10,084 nucleotides of DNA, taken from Sphingobacteriia bacterium (lineage in GTDB: Bacteria > Bacteroidota > Bacteroidia > NS11-12g > UBA955). The stretch spans positions 1 to 10,084 of the forward strand of contig JAGKXC010000073.1 in the NCBI GenBank assembly GCA_021151535.1. Direction: 5' to 3'. Each line of letters begins with the position of its first letter. Within the stretch, counting starts at the first letter, position 1. The notes under the pieces were generated by a model. The model had not been told where the DNA came from and ran no database searches. It saw nothing but the letters and a program-made list of their open reading frames with translations. Made by a program: the position numbers and the translations under genes. This document shows, piece after piece, positions 1-7,788 of this stretch.

Positions 1-975
1 AACAGAGATCGCCAGTATTTACATGGAGATAACGTATTTATCCCTGTAGATAAGAATGCGGTATTGGCTTCTGGTGTTGTATCGCAGAAAGATGCTAATT
101 TGATAGAAGATACCATTAATATTAATGTAGGTGGAAGATATGTTTCCAAGGGCGATTTGTTGGTGTTGGATTTGATTTCTAACAATGCAAAAACGGGTTG
201 GAAGCGTCCAATTTATTTCACCAGTGTGAGCGGATTGGATTTCTATGAATTGAATAGCTATTTGCAGTTAGAAGGTTTGGTTTACAAGTTTGTACCAATC
301 AACGGCGGACAGATGTCTAGAGAGCCAAATCGCATTAACGAAGAGCAGTTGTACAACAACTTGGTTAAGAATTACAAGTACTATGGAATGAAGGAGAAGA
401 AGAACTTCTATTTGGATGAGAAAGCTTCTTACGTTCCAACGGATTATGCGAAGTGGGGATTGTATTCTGCAAAAACCTCTCAGGGTCATATTGATCAGTT
501 CAAGCGCATTCAAGAAGCGGTGAACAAGGGAGAAATCAAGGCAACTGCAACCCGTGCAGAGGTGGCTAAGATGGGCGCAAACATTGGCGGATTTGCTACT
601 GTTGCGGATTATTTGGCTGGCGAAGCGGGCAAATTGGAAGAGTATCGCAAGCGTGGTATTGAGGTATTGAATAAAATTTTAACTGAAATTCCAAATGACG
701 TAATGCCATTGAGAAGAGATATGAAGGCTGAGTACGCTTATGCGTTCATGGATTTGGGAGCTGATAAAGAAGCGAAGAAGATGTTGGATGATTGCATCAA
801 TGATTGTGTGCAGTATGGAACATACTTCGAAAGATGGAGTGATCAAATGTTTGGTATGCGTGAGGTAGAGATTTCACAAGAGATTGTGAAAACAGCTATC
901 CAACGATGCGAGCAGAACGGTCATGCAGATTGGGCTAAGGAAATTAGGAACAAAGCTGCGGCTATCTTGCAATAA
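1..975 (+). CDS. DUF2723 family membrane glycosyltransferase-like protein, C-terminal part (5' end outside window)
   Basis: The reading frame is open from base 1 and ends at TAA 973-975, so 324 C-terminal residues are present and the true start lies upstream. The segment GWKRPIYFTSVSGL (about visible residues 66-79), followed by SYLQLEGLVYKFVPI (86-100) and FYLDE (136-140), is the recognisable C-terminal signature of Bacteroidota DUF2723 proteins. These are large proteins with an N-terminal multi-membrane-span domain related to protein O-mannosyltransferases; some databases place them with glycosyltransferases. The visible part has no membrane span and is mostly charged and helical, with a C-terminal stretch (about 210-324) that looks like TPR-type helical hairpins. 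It would therefore be the soluble tail after the membrane domain. The catalytic part is not in the window, so the activity is inferred from the family only. A strong hairpin follows the stop codon. Family assignment is confident; function is not. Confidence 0.82.
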   Translation, partial: NRDRQYLHGDNVFIPVDKNAVLASGVVSQKDANLIEDTININVGGRYVSKGDLLVLDLISNNAKTGWKRPIYFTSVSGLDFYELNSYLQLEGLVYKFVPINGGQMSREPNRINEEQLYNNLVKNYKYYGMKEKKNFYLDEKASYVPTDYAKWGLYSAKTSQGHIDQFKRIQEAVNKGEIKATATRAEVAKMGANIGGFATVADYLAGEAGKLEEYRKRGIEVLNKILTEIPNDVMPLRRDMKAEYAYAFMDLGADKEAKKMLDDCINDCVQYGTYFERWSDQMFGMREVEISQEIVKTAIQRCEQNGHADWAKEIRNKAAAILQ

Positions 976-996
976 ACTGAATTTGAACAATTTAAT

Positions 997-1025
997 AAAA
1001 AGGTAGGCCCAGTGCCTACCTTTTT
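997..1025 (+). terminator. Intrinsic terminator hairpin after the DUF2723 gene, abutting the rlmB start
   Basis: AAAAAGGTAGGC (997-1008) pairs perfectly with GCCTACCTTTTT (1014-1025) around a five-base loop, CCAGT. The A-tract/T-tract flanks make it a good terminator on the plus strand, and it lies 21 bases after the DUF2723 stop codon. The T-tract ends only five bases before the rlmB ATG, so the hairpin also occupies the place where the rlmB ribosome-binding region would be. Confidence 0.85.
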
Positions 1026-1030
1026 CGCAC

Positions 1031-1786
1031 ATGGAGAAATCACAAAAAGACACATTTATTTTCGGCATTCATCCGGTGATGGAGGCTTTGGAGGCAGGCA
1101 AGACGATTGATAAGGCTTGGTTGTTGGAGGGACATTTACAGGGGCAATTGTTAGAGGTAATGAAGTTGTTCCGCGCTCGAAACATCATTTGGAAATCAGC
1201 ACCCCCTGAGAGGCTGAATCGAATGGTAAAAGGAAATCATCAGGGGGTAATTATATCCATGAGCGCGGTTGAATTTGCGCAATTGGATGTTGTTGTTGCT
1301 GATGCTTATGAGAAGGGTGAAGATCCTTTTATTTTGATATTGGATGGTGTAACGGATGTTAGGAATTTTGGGGCGATTGCCAGAACAGCAGCTTGTGCCG
1401 GTGTTCATGCCATATTGGTTCCAGAGAAAGGTTCTGCGCCTTTGAGTTCGGATGCAGTAAGAACGTCTGCTGGCGCATTGATGAAATTGCCTGTATGCAG
1501 AACACAATCTTTGTATCACGCGATAAGACAGTTAAAAAATAGCGGTTTACGGATTGTTGGTGCATCGGAAAAAACACCACAAGGATTATATGATTCTGAT
1601 TTGAGCGGACCTATAGCCATTGTTATGGGATCGGAAGATACAGGATTGAGCACAGATACCTGGAAGCAATGCGATGAGGTTGTGAAAATTCCGATGAGCA
1701 CCAAAGGTGTTGGTAGTTTGAATGTTTCTGTTGCTGCTGGTTTGGTTACCTACGAAGTGTTGCGTAGCCGATTGAAAGGCAAATAA
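1031..1786 (+). CDS. rlmB: 23S rRNA (guanosine-2'-O)-methyltransferase RlmB, SpoU/TrmH family
   Basis: The 251-residue product transfers a methyl group from S-adenosylmethionine to the ribose of a 23S rRNA guanosine (G2251 in E. coli, in the P-loop). Residues 8-85 form the small N-terminal substrate-binding domain (TFIFGIHPVMEAL, then the NHQGVIIS strand near 69-76). Residues 100-251 form the SPOUT trefoil-knot domain. All three SpoU motifs are visible: VRNFGAIARTA (110-120, with the key Arg and Asn), IVMGSEDTGLS (197-207, with Glu202), and IPMSTKGVGSLNVSVAAG (220-237, with Asn231). Length and domain order are normal for the family. The ATG at 1031 is the only sensible start because the next in-frame ATG (1079) falls inside the conserved HPVMEAL segment. 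The gene begins five bases after a terminator hairpin, so it probably has its own transcript or is expressed by read-through. RlmB and the paralogue TrmH are hard to separate by eye; the N-terminal domain favours RlmB. Confidence 0.9.
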   Translation: MEKSQKDTFIFGIHPVMEALEAGKTIDKAWLLEGHLQGQLLEVMKLFRARNIIWKSAPPERLNRMVKGNHQGVIISMSAVEFAQLDVVVADAYEKGEDPFILILDGVTDVRNFGAIARTAACAGVHAILVPEKGSAPLSSDAVRTSAGALMKLPVCRTQSLYHAIRQLKNSGLRIVGASEKTPQGLYDSDLSGPIAIVMGSEDTGLSTDTWKQCDEVVKIPMSTKGVGSLNVSVAAGLVTYEVLRSRLKGK

Positions 1787-1846
1787 TTTTTGGGTTTTCG
1801 CGTTGTAGGAATTCCACTATCGCCCGATAAAATGAACTTCTAAGTT
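1787..1846 (+). other. Short rlmB-aminotransferase spacer with a small palindrome
   Basis: This 60-base spacer contains the palindrome TATCGCCCGATA (1818-1829: five-base arms, CC centre). No perfect TAnnTTTG box was found; the nearest is AATTTTTG at 1785-1792, with one mismatch, just after the rlmB stop. The aminotransferase operon may start from this region or be read through from rlmB. Confidence 0.4.
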
Positions 1847-2989
1847 ATGGATGAAAATCAAGCAATCATGATGGTAGATTTGGTGAAGCAGTATCACCGA
1901 TTGGAATCGGAAATTGACGCTGCCATGAAGCAAGTTTTGCATCAAGGCAACTTTATTCAGGGCAAGGAAGTTCGGTTGTTTGAGCGGGAATTGGCTGCTT
2001 ATATGGGCAATTCTGCTGAAGTAATTGGCTGTGGCAATGGCACAGATGCCTTGCAGTTGGCTTTTATGGCGTTGGATTTGCCTAAAAATGCGGAAGTAAT
2101 ATTACCGGCATTCACCTATGCTGCCTTGGCTGAGGTGGTATTGTTATTGGGTTTAAAACCTGTTTTTGTAGATGTAGATCGCAATACTTATTTGATTGAT
2201 TGTGCATTAATTGAACGTGCAATTACAGTAAATACCAAAGTCATTGCGGTGGTACATTTGTTTGGACAGATGGCCAATATGGATGCGGTAATGGGCATAG
2301 CGAAGAAACACAATTTATATGTGGTAGAAGATGCAGCCCAAGCTATTGGCAGCTATTATAGCGGTGAAATGGTTAGTGGATTTGCTGGTAGCATTGGCGA
2401 TGTTGGTACAACGTCATTTTTTCCGAGCAAAAACTTGGGATGTTATGGCGATGGAGGGGCTGTTTTTACGAAAAATAAGGATTTGGCGAAGAAAATTGCT
2501 TCTTTGGCCAATCATGGTCAAAACACCAAATATTATCACGAATGGGTGGGTATAAATTCCCGTTTGGATACTTTGCAGGCGGCAATTCTGCGGGTAAAGT
2601 TGCAACATTTACAGTTGTTTACGGAAACTAGGCAGAACAGGGCAAACGTTTATCGCCAGGGATTACAAAATTTGGTTGAAGCGGGGCATATATTTTTACC
2701 TGAATTGGCGGCGAATAGCACTCATGTATTTCATCAATTTACTTTACAGTTAACGGCTGGTGAAAAAAGAGAGGCCCTTCGCAAATTTTTGTTAGATAAT
2801 GGTATACCAAGCATGGTGTATTATCCGCTACCTTTGCACCACCAAAATGCTTATCGGCAGGACGTGGAATTGCCAGTGTCTGAAGGCTTGTGTGAAAGTG
2901 TATTAAGTTTGCCAATCTGTCCTGAATTGAGCATAGAAAATCAGCAGAGAATTATTGAGAAAATGCAGTTGTTTTTTGCTGGAAATTGA
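1847..2989 (+). CDS. DegT/DnrJ/EryC1/StrS family sugar aminotransferase, WbpE/WlbC-like
   Basis: This 380-residue PLP-dependent enzyme moves an amino group, usually from glutamate, to a keto-sugar nucleotide for surface glycan synthesis. Visible landmarks are the phosphate-binding GNGTDALQ (63-70), the strand PVFVDVD (105-111), VVEDAAQAIG (159-168, where Asp162 should pair with the pyridine nitrogen), TTSFFPSKNLGCYGDGGA (188-205, where Lys195 is the expected Schiff-base lysine), and GINSRLDTLQAAIL (235-248). Length is normal. The motif set resembles enzymes that aminate the 3-keto group of UDP-N-acetyl-3-oxo-glucuronate, or related dTDP-sugar 3-aminotransferases. However, no WbpA/WbpB/WbpD-like partner lies nearby, so the substrate is undecided. 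It is 25 bases upstream of ugd on the same strand and probably shares its transcript. Family confidence is very high; exact reaction is low. Confidence 0.9.
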   Translation: MDENQAIMMVDLVKQYHRLESEIDAAMKQVLHQGNFIQGKEVRLFERELAAYMGNSAEVIGCGNGTDALQLAFMALDLPKNAEVILPAFTYAALAEVVLLLGLKPVFVDVDRNTYLIDCALIERAITVNTKVIAVVHLFGQMANMDAVMGIAKKHNLYVVEDAAQAIGSYYSGEMVSGFAGSIGDVGTTSFFPSKNLGCYGDGGAVFTKNKDLAKKIASLANHGQNTKYYHEWVGINSRLDTLQAAILRVKLQHLQLFTETRQNRANVYRQGLQNLVEAGHIFLPELAANSTHVFHQFTLQLTAGEKREALRKFLLDNGIPSMVYYPLPLHHQNAYRQDVELPVSEGLCESVLSLPICPELSIENQQRIIEKMQLFFAGN

Positions 2990-3014
2990 AAGAATAAAAC
3001 GAATTAAAGATTAA

Positions 3015-4319
3015 ATGAAAATAGCAGTAGTTGGAACCGGTTATGTAGGTTTGGTGAGTGGAACCTGTTTTGCTGAAACGGGGAATGACGTAATTTGTGT
3101 GGATATCGACCAAAACAAGGTTGATAAATTATCAAATGGTGAGATTACGATTTTTGAGCCGGGTTTAGAGATTTTGTTTAAGCGCAATTTGAAAGAAGGA
3201 AGATTAACCTTCACAACGCGTTTGGAAGATGCTGTTAAGGATAGTTTGGTGATATTCTTGGCGTTGCCAACCCCTCCAGGTGAAGGTGGTGCCGCTGATT
3301 TGAAATATGTTTTGGGTGTAGCGGATCATTTGGGTAAGATCATGACCGACTACAAAGTGATTGTTGACAAGAGTACAGTGCCTGTTGGAACGGCAGATAA
3401 AGTTAGGGCTGCGGTTGCTGCGAATTACAAAGGTGAATTTGATGTGGTGAGTAACCCAGAATTCTTGCGTGAAGGGGTGGCAGTGGATGATTTTATGAAG
3501 CCTGATCGCGTTGTGATTGGAGCAAGTTCGGACAGGGCTTTTGAGGTTATGGATGAGTTGTACGGTCCTTATGTAAGACAGGGAAATCCTGTGATGCATA
3601 TGGATACGCGCAGTGCAGAATTAACCAAATATGCGGCTAACAGCTTTTTGGCTACGAAGATTTCTTTCATGAATGAGATTGCCAGAATGTGTGAATTGTT
3701 GGGTGCGGATGTAGATATGGTAAGGAAGGGGATTGGTTCTGACGATAGAATTGGTAAGCGTTTCTTATTTCCAGGTATTGGCTACGGCGGAAGCTGTTTC
3801 CCCAAGGATGTGCAAGCATTGGTACATAGTGCGTCTGAGGTGAACTATGATTTTAAGATTTTGAAAGCGGTTGAGCAGGTTAATGCCGATCAGAAGAAGA
3901 TTTTGATGCCAAAAATTGATAAACATTTTGGATCTATCGCTGGTAAAACGGTAGCGCTTTGGGGTTTGGCATTTAAACCCAATACGGATGATATCAGAGA
4001 GGCTCCAGCGTTGGAATTGATTGATGAATTAACCAAGCGCGGTGCGAAGGTTCAGTGTTATGATCCTGAGGCGATGGAAAATGTGAAAAGAGTTATTGGT
4101 GATAAAGCCCATTTTGCAGCGCGCATGTATGAAGCGTTGGAAGGTGCCGATTTCTTGATTATCGCAACCGAATGGCCAGAGTTCAGAACCCCTGATTTTG
4201 GTAAAATTGAATCGATGCTTGCAGAGAAAGTTATCTTCGACGGTAGAAACGTTTTTGATTTGGATAACATGCAAAAGCGCGGATTTACTTACTATAGCAT
4301 CGGAAGAAAAGATATATAA
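3015..4319 (+). CDS. ugd: UDP-glucose 6-dehydrogenase
   Basis: The 434-residue enzyme oxidises UDP-glucose twice with NAD+ to give UDP-glucuronate in the cytoplasm. The N-terminal Rossmann site is GTGYVGLVSG (7-16), with Asp30 ending the second strand as the likely adenosine-ribose ligand. The linker region ELTKYAANSFLATKISFMNE (202-221) carries the conserved Lys205 and Asn209. GYGGSCFPKD (256-265) carries the catalytic Cys261. The C-terminal UDP-binding domain includes LAFKPNTDDIREAP (318-331). Length is typical for the single-chain bacterial form (UDP-glucose type, rather than the UDP-GlcNAc dehydrogenase WbpA/WecC type, judged by overall resemblance). The ATG at 3015 is preceded by an A-rich leader without Shine-Dalgarno, as usual in Bacteroidota. 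It follows the aminotransferase by 25 bases and precedes the UDP-glucuronate decarboxylase by one base, so its product is probably handed straight to that enzyme. Confidence 0.95.
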   Translation: MKIAVVGTGYVGLVSGTCFAETGNDVICVDIDQNKVDKLSNGEITIFEPGLEILFKRNLKEGRLTFTTRLEDAVKDSLVIFLALPTPPGEGGAADLKYVLGVADHLGKIMTDYKVIVDKSTVPVGTADKVRAAVAANYKGEFDVVSNPEFLREGVAVDDFMKPDRVVIGASSDRAFEVMDELYGPYVRQGNPVMHMDTRSAELTKYAANSFLATKISFMNEIARMCELLGADVDMVRKGIGSDDRIGKRFLFPGIGYGGSCFPKDVQALVHSASEVNYDFKILKAVEQVNADQKKILMPKIDKHFGSIAGKTVALWGLAFKPNTDDIREAPALELIDELTKRGAKVQCYDPEAMENVKRVIGDKAHFAARMYEALEGADFLIIATEWPEFRTPDFGKIESMLAEKVIFDGRNVFDLDNMQKRGFTYYSIGRKDI

Positions 4320-4320
4320 A

Positions 4321-5313
4321 ATGGCAAAAGAACGTGTTTTAATTACAGGCGCTGCTGGTTTTTTGGGCAGTCATTTGTGTGACCGCTTTATCAAAGAAGG
4401 CTACCATGTAATTGGTATGGATAATTTGATCACTGGTGATTTAAGAAATATTGAACATCTATTTCATTTGGATTCATTTGAATTCTCTCACCACGATGTA
4501 AGCAAATTTGTACACGTTCCAGGCGAATTAAAATACATTTTGCATTTTGCATCGCCCGCAAGTCCGATTGATTATTTGAAAATTCCCATCCAAACCTTAA
4601 AAGTTGGATCCTTGGGAACGCATAATTTGTTGGGATTGGCGATGGATAAAAAAGCAAGAATATTGGTTGCTAGCACATCAGAAGTGTATGGTGATCCCAT
4701 GGTTCACCCGCAAACTGAAGATTACTGGGGTAATGTAAATCCTGTAGGTCCAAGGGGTGTTTACGATGAAGCCAAGCGTTTCCAAGAGGCAATGACAATG
4801 GCTTATCATACTTTCCATGGTTTGGAGACTAGAATTGTACGTATTTTTAATACATATGGTCCGAGGATGCGACTGAATGATGGTCGTGTTTTACCGGCAT
4901 TCATGGGACAGGCGTTGAGAGGAGAGGATCTTACTGTTTTTGGCGATGGATCTCAAACGCGTAGTTTTTGTTATGTAGATGATTTGGTTGAAGGTATTTA
5001 TCGTTTGCTATTGAGCGATTGCGTTGATCCGGTTAACGTGGGTAACCCCAATGAAATTACCATTGCTCAGTTTGCTGAGGAGATTATTAAACTTACTGGT
5101 ACAGATCAGAAGGTGATTTATAAGCCATTGCCTGTAGATGATCCAAAGCAACGCCAACCGAATATTGATAAGGCGCGCAGCATTTTGGGATGGGAGCCAA
5201 GGGTTGATAGATCAGAAGGTTTGCGTGTTACTTGGGAATATTTTAAATCGCTACCCAAGGAGCGTTTATATGAAGAGGCCCATCACAGGGATTTTAACAA
5301 AGGCGAAGCTTAG
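4321..5313 (+). CDS. uxs: UDP-glucuronate decarboxylase (UDP-xylose synthase), extended SDR family
   Basis: The 330-residue NAD-dependent enzyme turns UDP-glucuronate into UDP-xylose through a UDP-4-keto-pentose intermediate. It shows the extended-SDR nucleotide motif TGAAGFLG (9-16) and Asp34 (MDN) at the end of the second strand. The family-specific segment FASPASPIDYLKIPIQTLKV (76-95) is followed by STSEVYGDP (118-126) with Glu121. The catalytic YDEAK follows (Tyr148, Lys152), then RIFNTYGPRMR (174-184) and FGDGSQTRSFCYVDDLVEG (207-225). These segments match UXS rather than dTDP-glucose dehydratase or galactose epimerase. The start is the ATG at 4321, one base after the ugd stop. The same frame can be extended back to TTG 4198, but that part overlaps ugd and reads as unrelated residues before the Rossmann motif. 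Tight coupling with ugd indicates translational coupling. It converges on rlmN, 51 bases away. Confidence 0.94.
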   Translation: MAKERVLITGAAGFLGSHLCDRFIKEGYHVIGMDNLITGDLRNIEHLFHLDSFEFSHHDVSKFVHVPGELKYILHFASPASPIDYLKIPIQTLKVGSLGTHNLLGLAMDKKARILVASTSEVYGDPMVHPQTEDYWGNVNPVGPRGVYDEAKRFQEAMTMAYHTFHGLETRIVRIFNTYGPRMRLNDGRVLPAFMGQALRGEDLTVFGDGSQTRSFCYVDDLVEGIYRLLLSDCVDPVNVGNPNEITIAQFAEEIIKLTGTDQKVIYKPLPVDDPKQRQPNIDKARSILGWEPRVDRSEGLRVTWEYFKSLPKERLYEEAHHRDFNKGEA

Positions 5314-5354
5314 TTTTAGGCGAAATGCATAATGGTGGGAAAGAGTTCTGCCAA

Positions 5355-5381
5355 GTTATTGCTGTTATTGCAGTTTATTGG
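5355..5381. repeat. Three-unit 9-10 bp microrepeat over the rlmN stop codon
   Basis: On the plus strand GTTATTGCT (5355-5363), GTTATTGCA (5364-5372) and GTTTATTGG (5373-5381) follow each other directly. Each unit brings CAATAA on the minus strand. The second unit supplies the rlmN stop TAA (5367-5365) and the first repeats it just downstream in another phase. It looks like a small slippage product at the gene end. Confidence 0.5.
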
Positions 5382-6390
5382 CGAGCTGACCGCAAGCTGC
5401 GTCGATGTCTTTTCCTCTAGACCGTCTTACATTTACAATAAGTTTTCTGGCTTCTAAGGCTTGCGCGAAAGCGTCTAATCGCCCTGTAGGCTGAAACTCT
5501 GCCAAAGAGATGGGGTTGTACTCGATGAGGTTGATTTTGGAAGGGAATTTTCTGGCGAAGTTGGCCAATTCTATTTCTTCTTGCACGCCATCATTCACTC
5601 CGGCAATCACGGTGTATTCCAATGTGGGTCGAACGCCGGTTTTTTCATACCAATAACTCAATGCTTCTGCTAGCATTTCTAGGTTATTGCTATCGTTAAT
5701 GGGCATGATAGCTGACCGCTTTTCGTTGTTTGCTGAGTGAAGCGATAACGCCAGGTGGGTTCTACAACCGTCATCTGCAAGCTTCATGATCATCTTGGCG
5801 ATTCCGGCGGTAGAAAGGGTAATTCTGCTTGGGCTCATTCCCATTCCTTCTGGGCTGGTAATCAATTGAACGCTGCGCATTACGTTGGCGTAATTCAACA
5901 ACGGCTCGCCCATTCCCATATAAACGATGTTATCTAGTTTGCGGCCGTAATTTTCATCTGCCAATTGATTGATCAATCGAACTTGGTCAACAATTTCAGC
6001 GGCAGTTAAATTGCGTTCGCGTTTCAGATAACCCGTTGCACAAAACTTACAATCCAGGGAGCATCCCACCTGCGAACTCACGCAAGCGGTAGTTCTTTTG
6101 CTGGTTGGGATCAATACCCCTTCTATTTTGGATCCATCGTGCAGGATGAAAGCCACTTTGATGGTGCCATCAATGGATTTCTGTGCAGTATGGATTTTGG
6201 TAATGTGGAAGCTAAAATTCTCTTGGAGTTTTTCGCGCAGGGATTTAGGTAGATTGGACATTTCCTCGAAGCTGAGGGCTCCTTTTTGCCAAAGCCATTG
6301 ATGGACTTGTTTGGCGCGAAAAGCGGGTTCGCCGAGTTCTTTAAAAAGTTCGGTTAATTCTTCGATGGATAGGTCGCGTATATCTTTCAT
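5365..6390 (-). CDS. rlmN: Dual-specificity 23S rRNA A2503 / tRNA A37 C2-methyltransferase RlmN (radical SAM)
   Basis: The 341-residue radical SAM enzyme puts a methyl group on C2 of adenosine 2503 in 23S rRNA and, in characterised homologues, of A37 in some tRNAs. The N-terminal helical domain (1-60: FRAKQVHQWLW at 24-34, MSNLPKSLREKL at 44-55) is typical. Next come ACVSSQVGC (102-110) and the iron-sulphur triad Cys110-x3-Cys114-x2-Cys117, followed by FCATG. VYMGMGEPLLNY (156-167) is the SAM-binding GGEP-like motif. STAGI (193-197) and LALSLHSA (213-220) complete the barrel. Cys333 in DAACGQLA (330-337) is the expected methyl-carrying cysteine. All key residues are present and length is normal. 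The ATG at 6390 gives the usual N-terminus. It lies 64 bases downstream of der on the same strand and is probably co-transcribed, since I see no good promoter box between them. Confidence 0.95.
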   Translation of the reverse strand: MKDIRDLSIEELTELFKELGEPAFRAKQVHQWLWQKGALSFEEMSNLPKSLREKLQENFSFHITKIHTAQKSIDGTIKVAFILHDGSKIEGVLIPTSKRTTACVSSQVGCSLDCKFCATGYLKRERNLTAAEIVDQVRLINQLADENYGRKLDNIVYMGMGEPLLNYANVMRSVQLITSPEGMGMSPSRITLSTAGIAKMIMKLADDGCRTHLALSLHSANNEKRSAIMPINDSNNLEMLAEALSYWYEKTGVRPTLEYTVIAGVNDGVQEEIELANFARKFPSKINLIEYNPISLAEFQPTGRLDAFAQALEARKLIVNVRRSRGKDIDAACGQLANKLQ

Positions 6391-6454
6391 TCGGGGTTAA
6401 GCGATTGAAATGGAGTGAAATTCAGTGGATGGGTTTAGCAATTATCGCCCGAAA

Positions 6455-7771
6455 TTATTTCTTTCTAAAGAACAAACTGATGGGAATTCCTTTTAATGGG
6501 AATGATTCGCGCAATTTGTTTTCTAGGAAACGGGAATAACTATCGGCAACGTATTGGGGTAAGTTACAGAACAAGGCAAATGCTACGCGCTTGCTTGGAA
6601 GTTGTGTAACGAATTTAATTTTAACGAATTTGCCTTTCTTACTTGGTGGCGGGTAGGCCTCAATGATTGGCAATAGGAAATCGTTGAGTTTGTGCGTTGG
6701 AATCTTGATGGAAAGGTTATCATACACTTCCATAATTGTTTCCATGGCTTGGAAAATACGCTGTTTGGTAAGGGCGGAAATGTACAAAATTGGCACGTCT
6801 ACGAATGGAGAAATGCTTTCTTTGATGATGTTGGTGTAATCTAAGTGGGTGTTGGTTTCTTTTTCAACCAAATCCCATTTGTTCACCAAAATCACAATGC
6901 CTTTTCCTTGGCGTTGTGCCAACCAAAACAGGTTCAAATCTTGCGATTCCATACCTTGGGTTGCATCTACAACAATCACAACGATATCGGCATTTTCTAA
7001 TGCACGCAAACTGCGCATCACCGAATAGAATTCGATATTTTCATGCACTTTGCTTTTCTTACGAATACCCGCAGTATCTACCAAAAGGAATTCTTTTCCG
7101 AAGGCTTTGTAATGGGTATCGATGCTATCGCGGGTAGTGCCGGCAATGTCTGTTACAATGTTGCGATCTCTACCCAAAAGGGCGTTGATCAAAGAACTTT
7201 TACCTACGTTAGGTCGGCCAACAATGGCGATGCGTGGCAAATCTGCAGTTACATCATTTTCTTCGTTGGGCTCTTCGCTTTTCAGGAATTCAACAACTTC
7301 ATCCAATAATTCACCTGTTCCACCGCCGTTGGTAGCAGAAACTTCGTGGTAATGATCGAAACCTAGCGAGTAGAAAACGGAAGTTTCCATGCGCAAACGA
7401 TCATTGTCCACCTTGTTTACGCAAAGCACAACGGGTTTTCTGCTACGTCTTAGTACCTGAGCAAACTCTTCATCTAGAGGATGTAAATCGGTTTGAACAT
7501 CTACCATAAAGATAAGCACATTGGCTTCTTCAATGGCGATATGCACCTGGTCGCGGATGGCGGTTTCAAAAACATCTTCACTTTCGGGAACGAATCCGCC
7601 TGTATCGATTACAGTAAATTCAATACCATTCCAGTCCGACATGCCGTAATGTCTATCTCTCGTTACACCGGAAAAGTCGTCTACGATGGCTTTAAATTCG
7701 CCAGTAAGACGGTTAAACAGTGTGCTTTTTCCAACGTTGGGTCTGCCTACAATGGCAACAATTCTACTCAT
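6455..7771 (-). CDS. der: Ribosome-assembly GTPase Der (EngA)
   Basis: The 438-residue protein has two GTPase domains in tandem and a KH-like end, the architecture unique to Der, which acts in late 50S subunit assembly. Domain 1: G1 GRPNVGKS (9-16), G3 DTGG (56-59), G4 NKVD (119-122), G5 near SATNG (145-149). An acidic linker (about 163-178, rich in Glu and Asp) follows. Domain 2: G1 GRPNVGKS (185-192), G3 DTAG (232-235), G4 NKWD (297-300), G5 SAL (332-334). The C-terminal KH-like domain covers about 352-438, with the conserved PPPSKKGKFVKIKF (374-387) and a basic end. Nothing is missing. The start at 7771 puts the first P-loop at residue 9, as expected. A TATCTTTG promoter box lies just upstream on the minus strand. 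The gene is divergent from folA and is followed by rlmN. Confidence 0.96.
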   Translation of the reverse strand: MSRIVAIVGRPNVGKSTLFNRLTGEFKAIVDDFSGVTRDRHYGMSDWNGIEFTVIDTGGFVPESEDVFETAIRDQVHIAIEEANVLIFMVDVQTDLHPLDEEFAQVLRRSRKPVVLCVNKVDNDRLRMETSVFYSLGFDHYHEVSATNGGGTGELLDEVVEFLKSEEPNEENDVTADLPRIAIVGRPNVGKSSLINALLGRDRNIVTDIAGTTRDSIDTHYKAFGKEFLLVDTAGIRKKSKVHENIEFYSVMRSLRALENADIVVIVVDATQGMESQDLNLFWLAQRQGKGIVILVNKWDLVEKETNTHLDYTNIIKESISPFVDVPILYISALTKQRIFQAMETIMEVYDNLSIKIPTHKLNDFLLPIIEAYPPPSKKGKFVKIKFVTQLPSKRVAFALFCNLPQYVADSYSRFLENKLRESFPLKGIPISLFFRKK

Positions 7772-7788
7772 TTGATTTTAGGAACTTG

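Noticed and set aside
1785..1792. Promoter box for the aminotransferase operon (AATTTTTG)
   Set aside because: It mismatches TAnnTTTG at the first position and has no -33 partner; T-rich stretches give such matches easily.
3204..3599. 131-codon minus-strand frame inside ugd
   Set aside because: It is a shadow of ugd; the plus-strand frame holds all conserved dehydrogenase motifs.
4198..4320. Upstream TTG extension of the UDP-glucuronate decarboxylase
   Set aside because: It overlaps ugd by over 120 bases, and the added residues do not look like the family. The ATG at 4321 places the Rossmann motif correctly and sits one base after the ugd stop.
5334..5352. Possible convergent terminator between uxs and rlmN
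   Set aside because: The best stem (5334-5340 with 5346-5352) needs three G-T pairs and has no T-tract on either side, so it is too weak to call.
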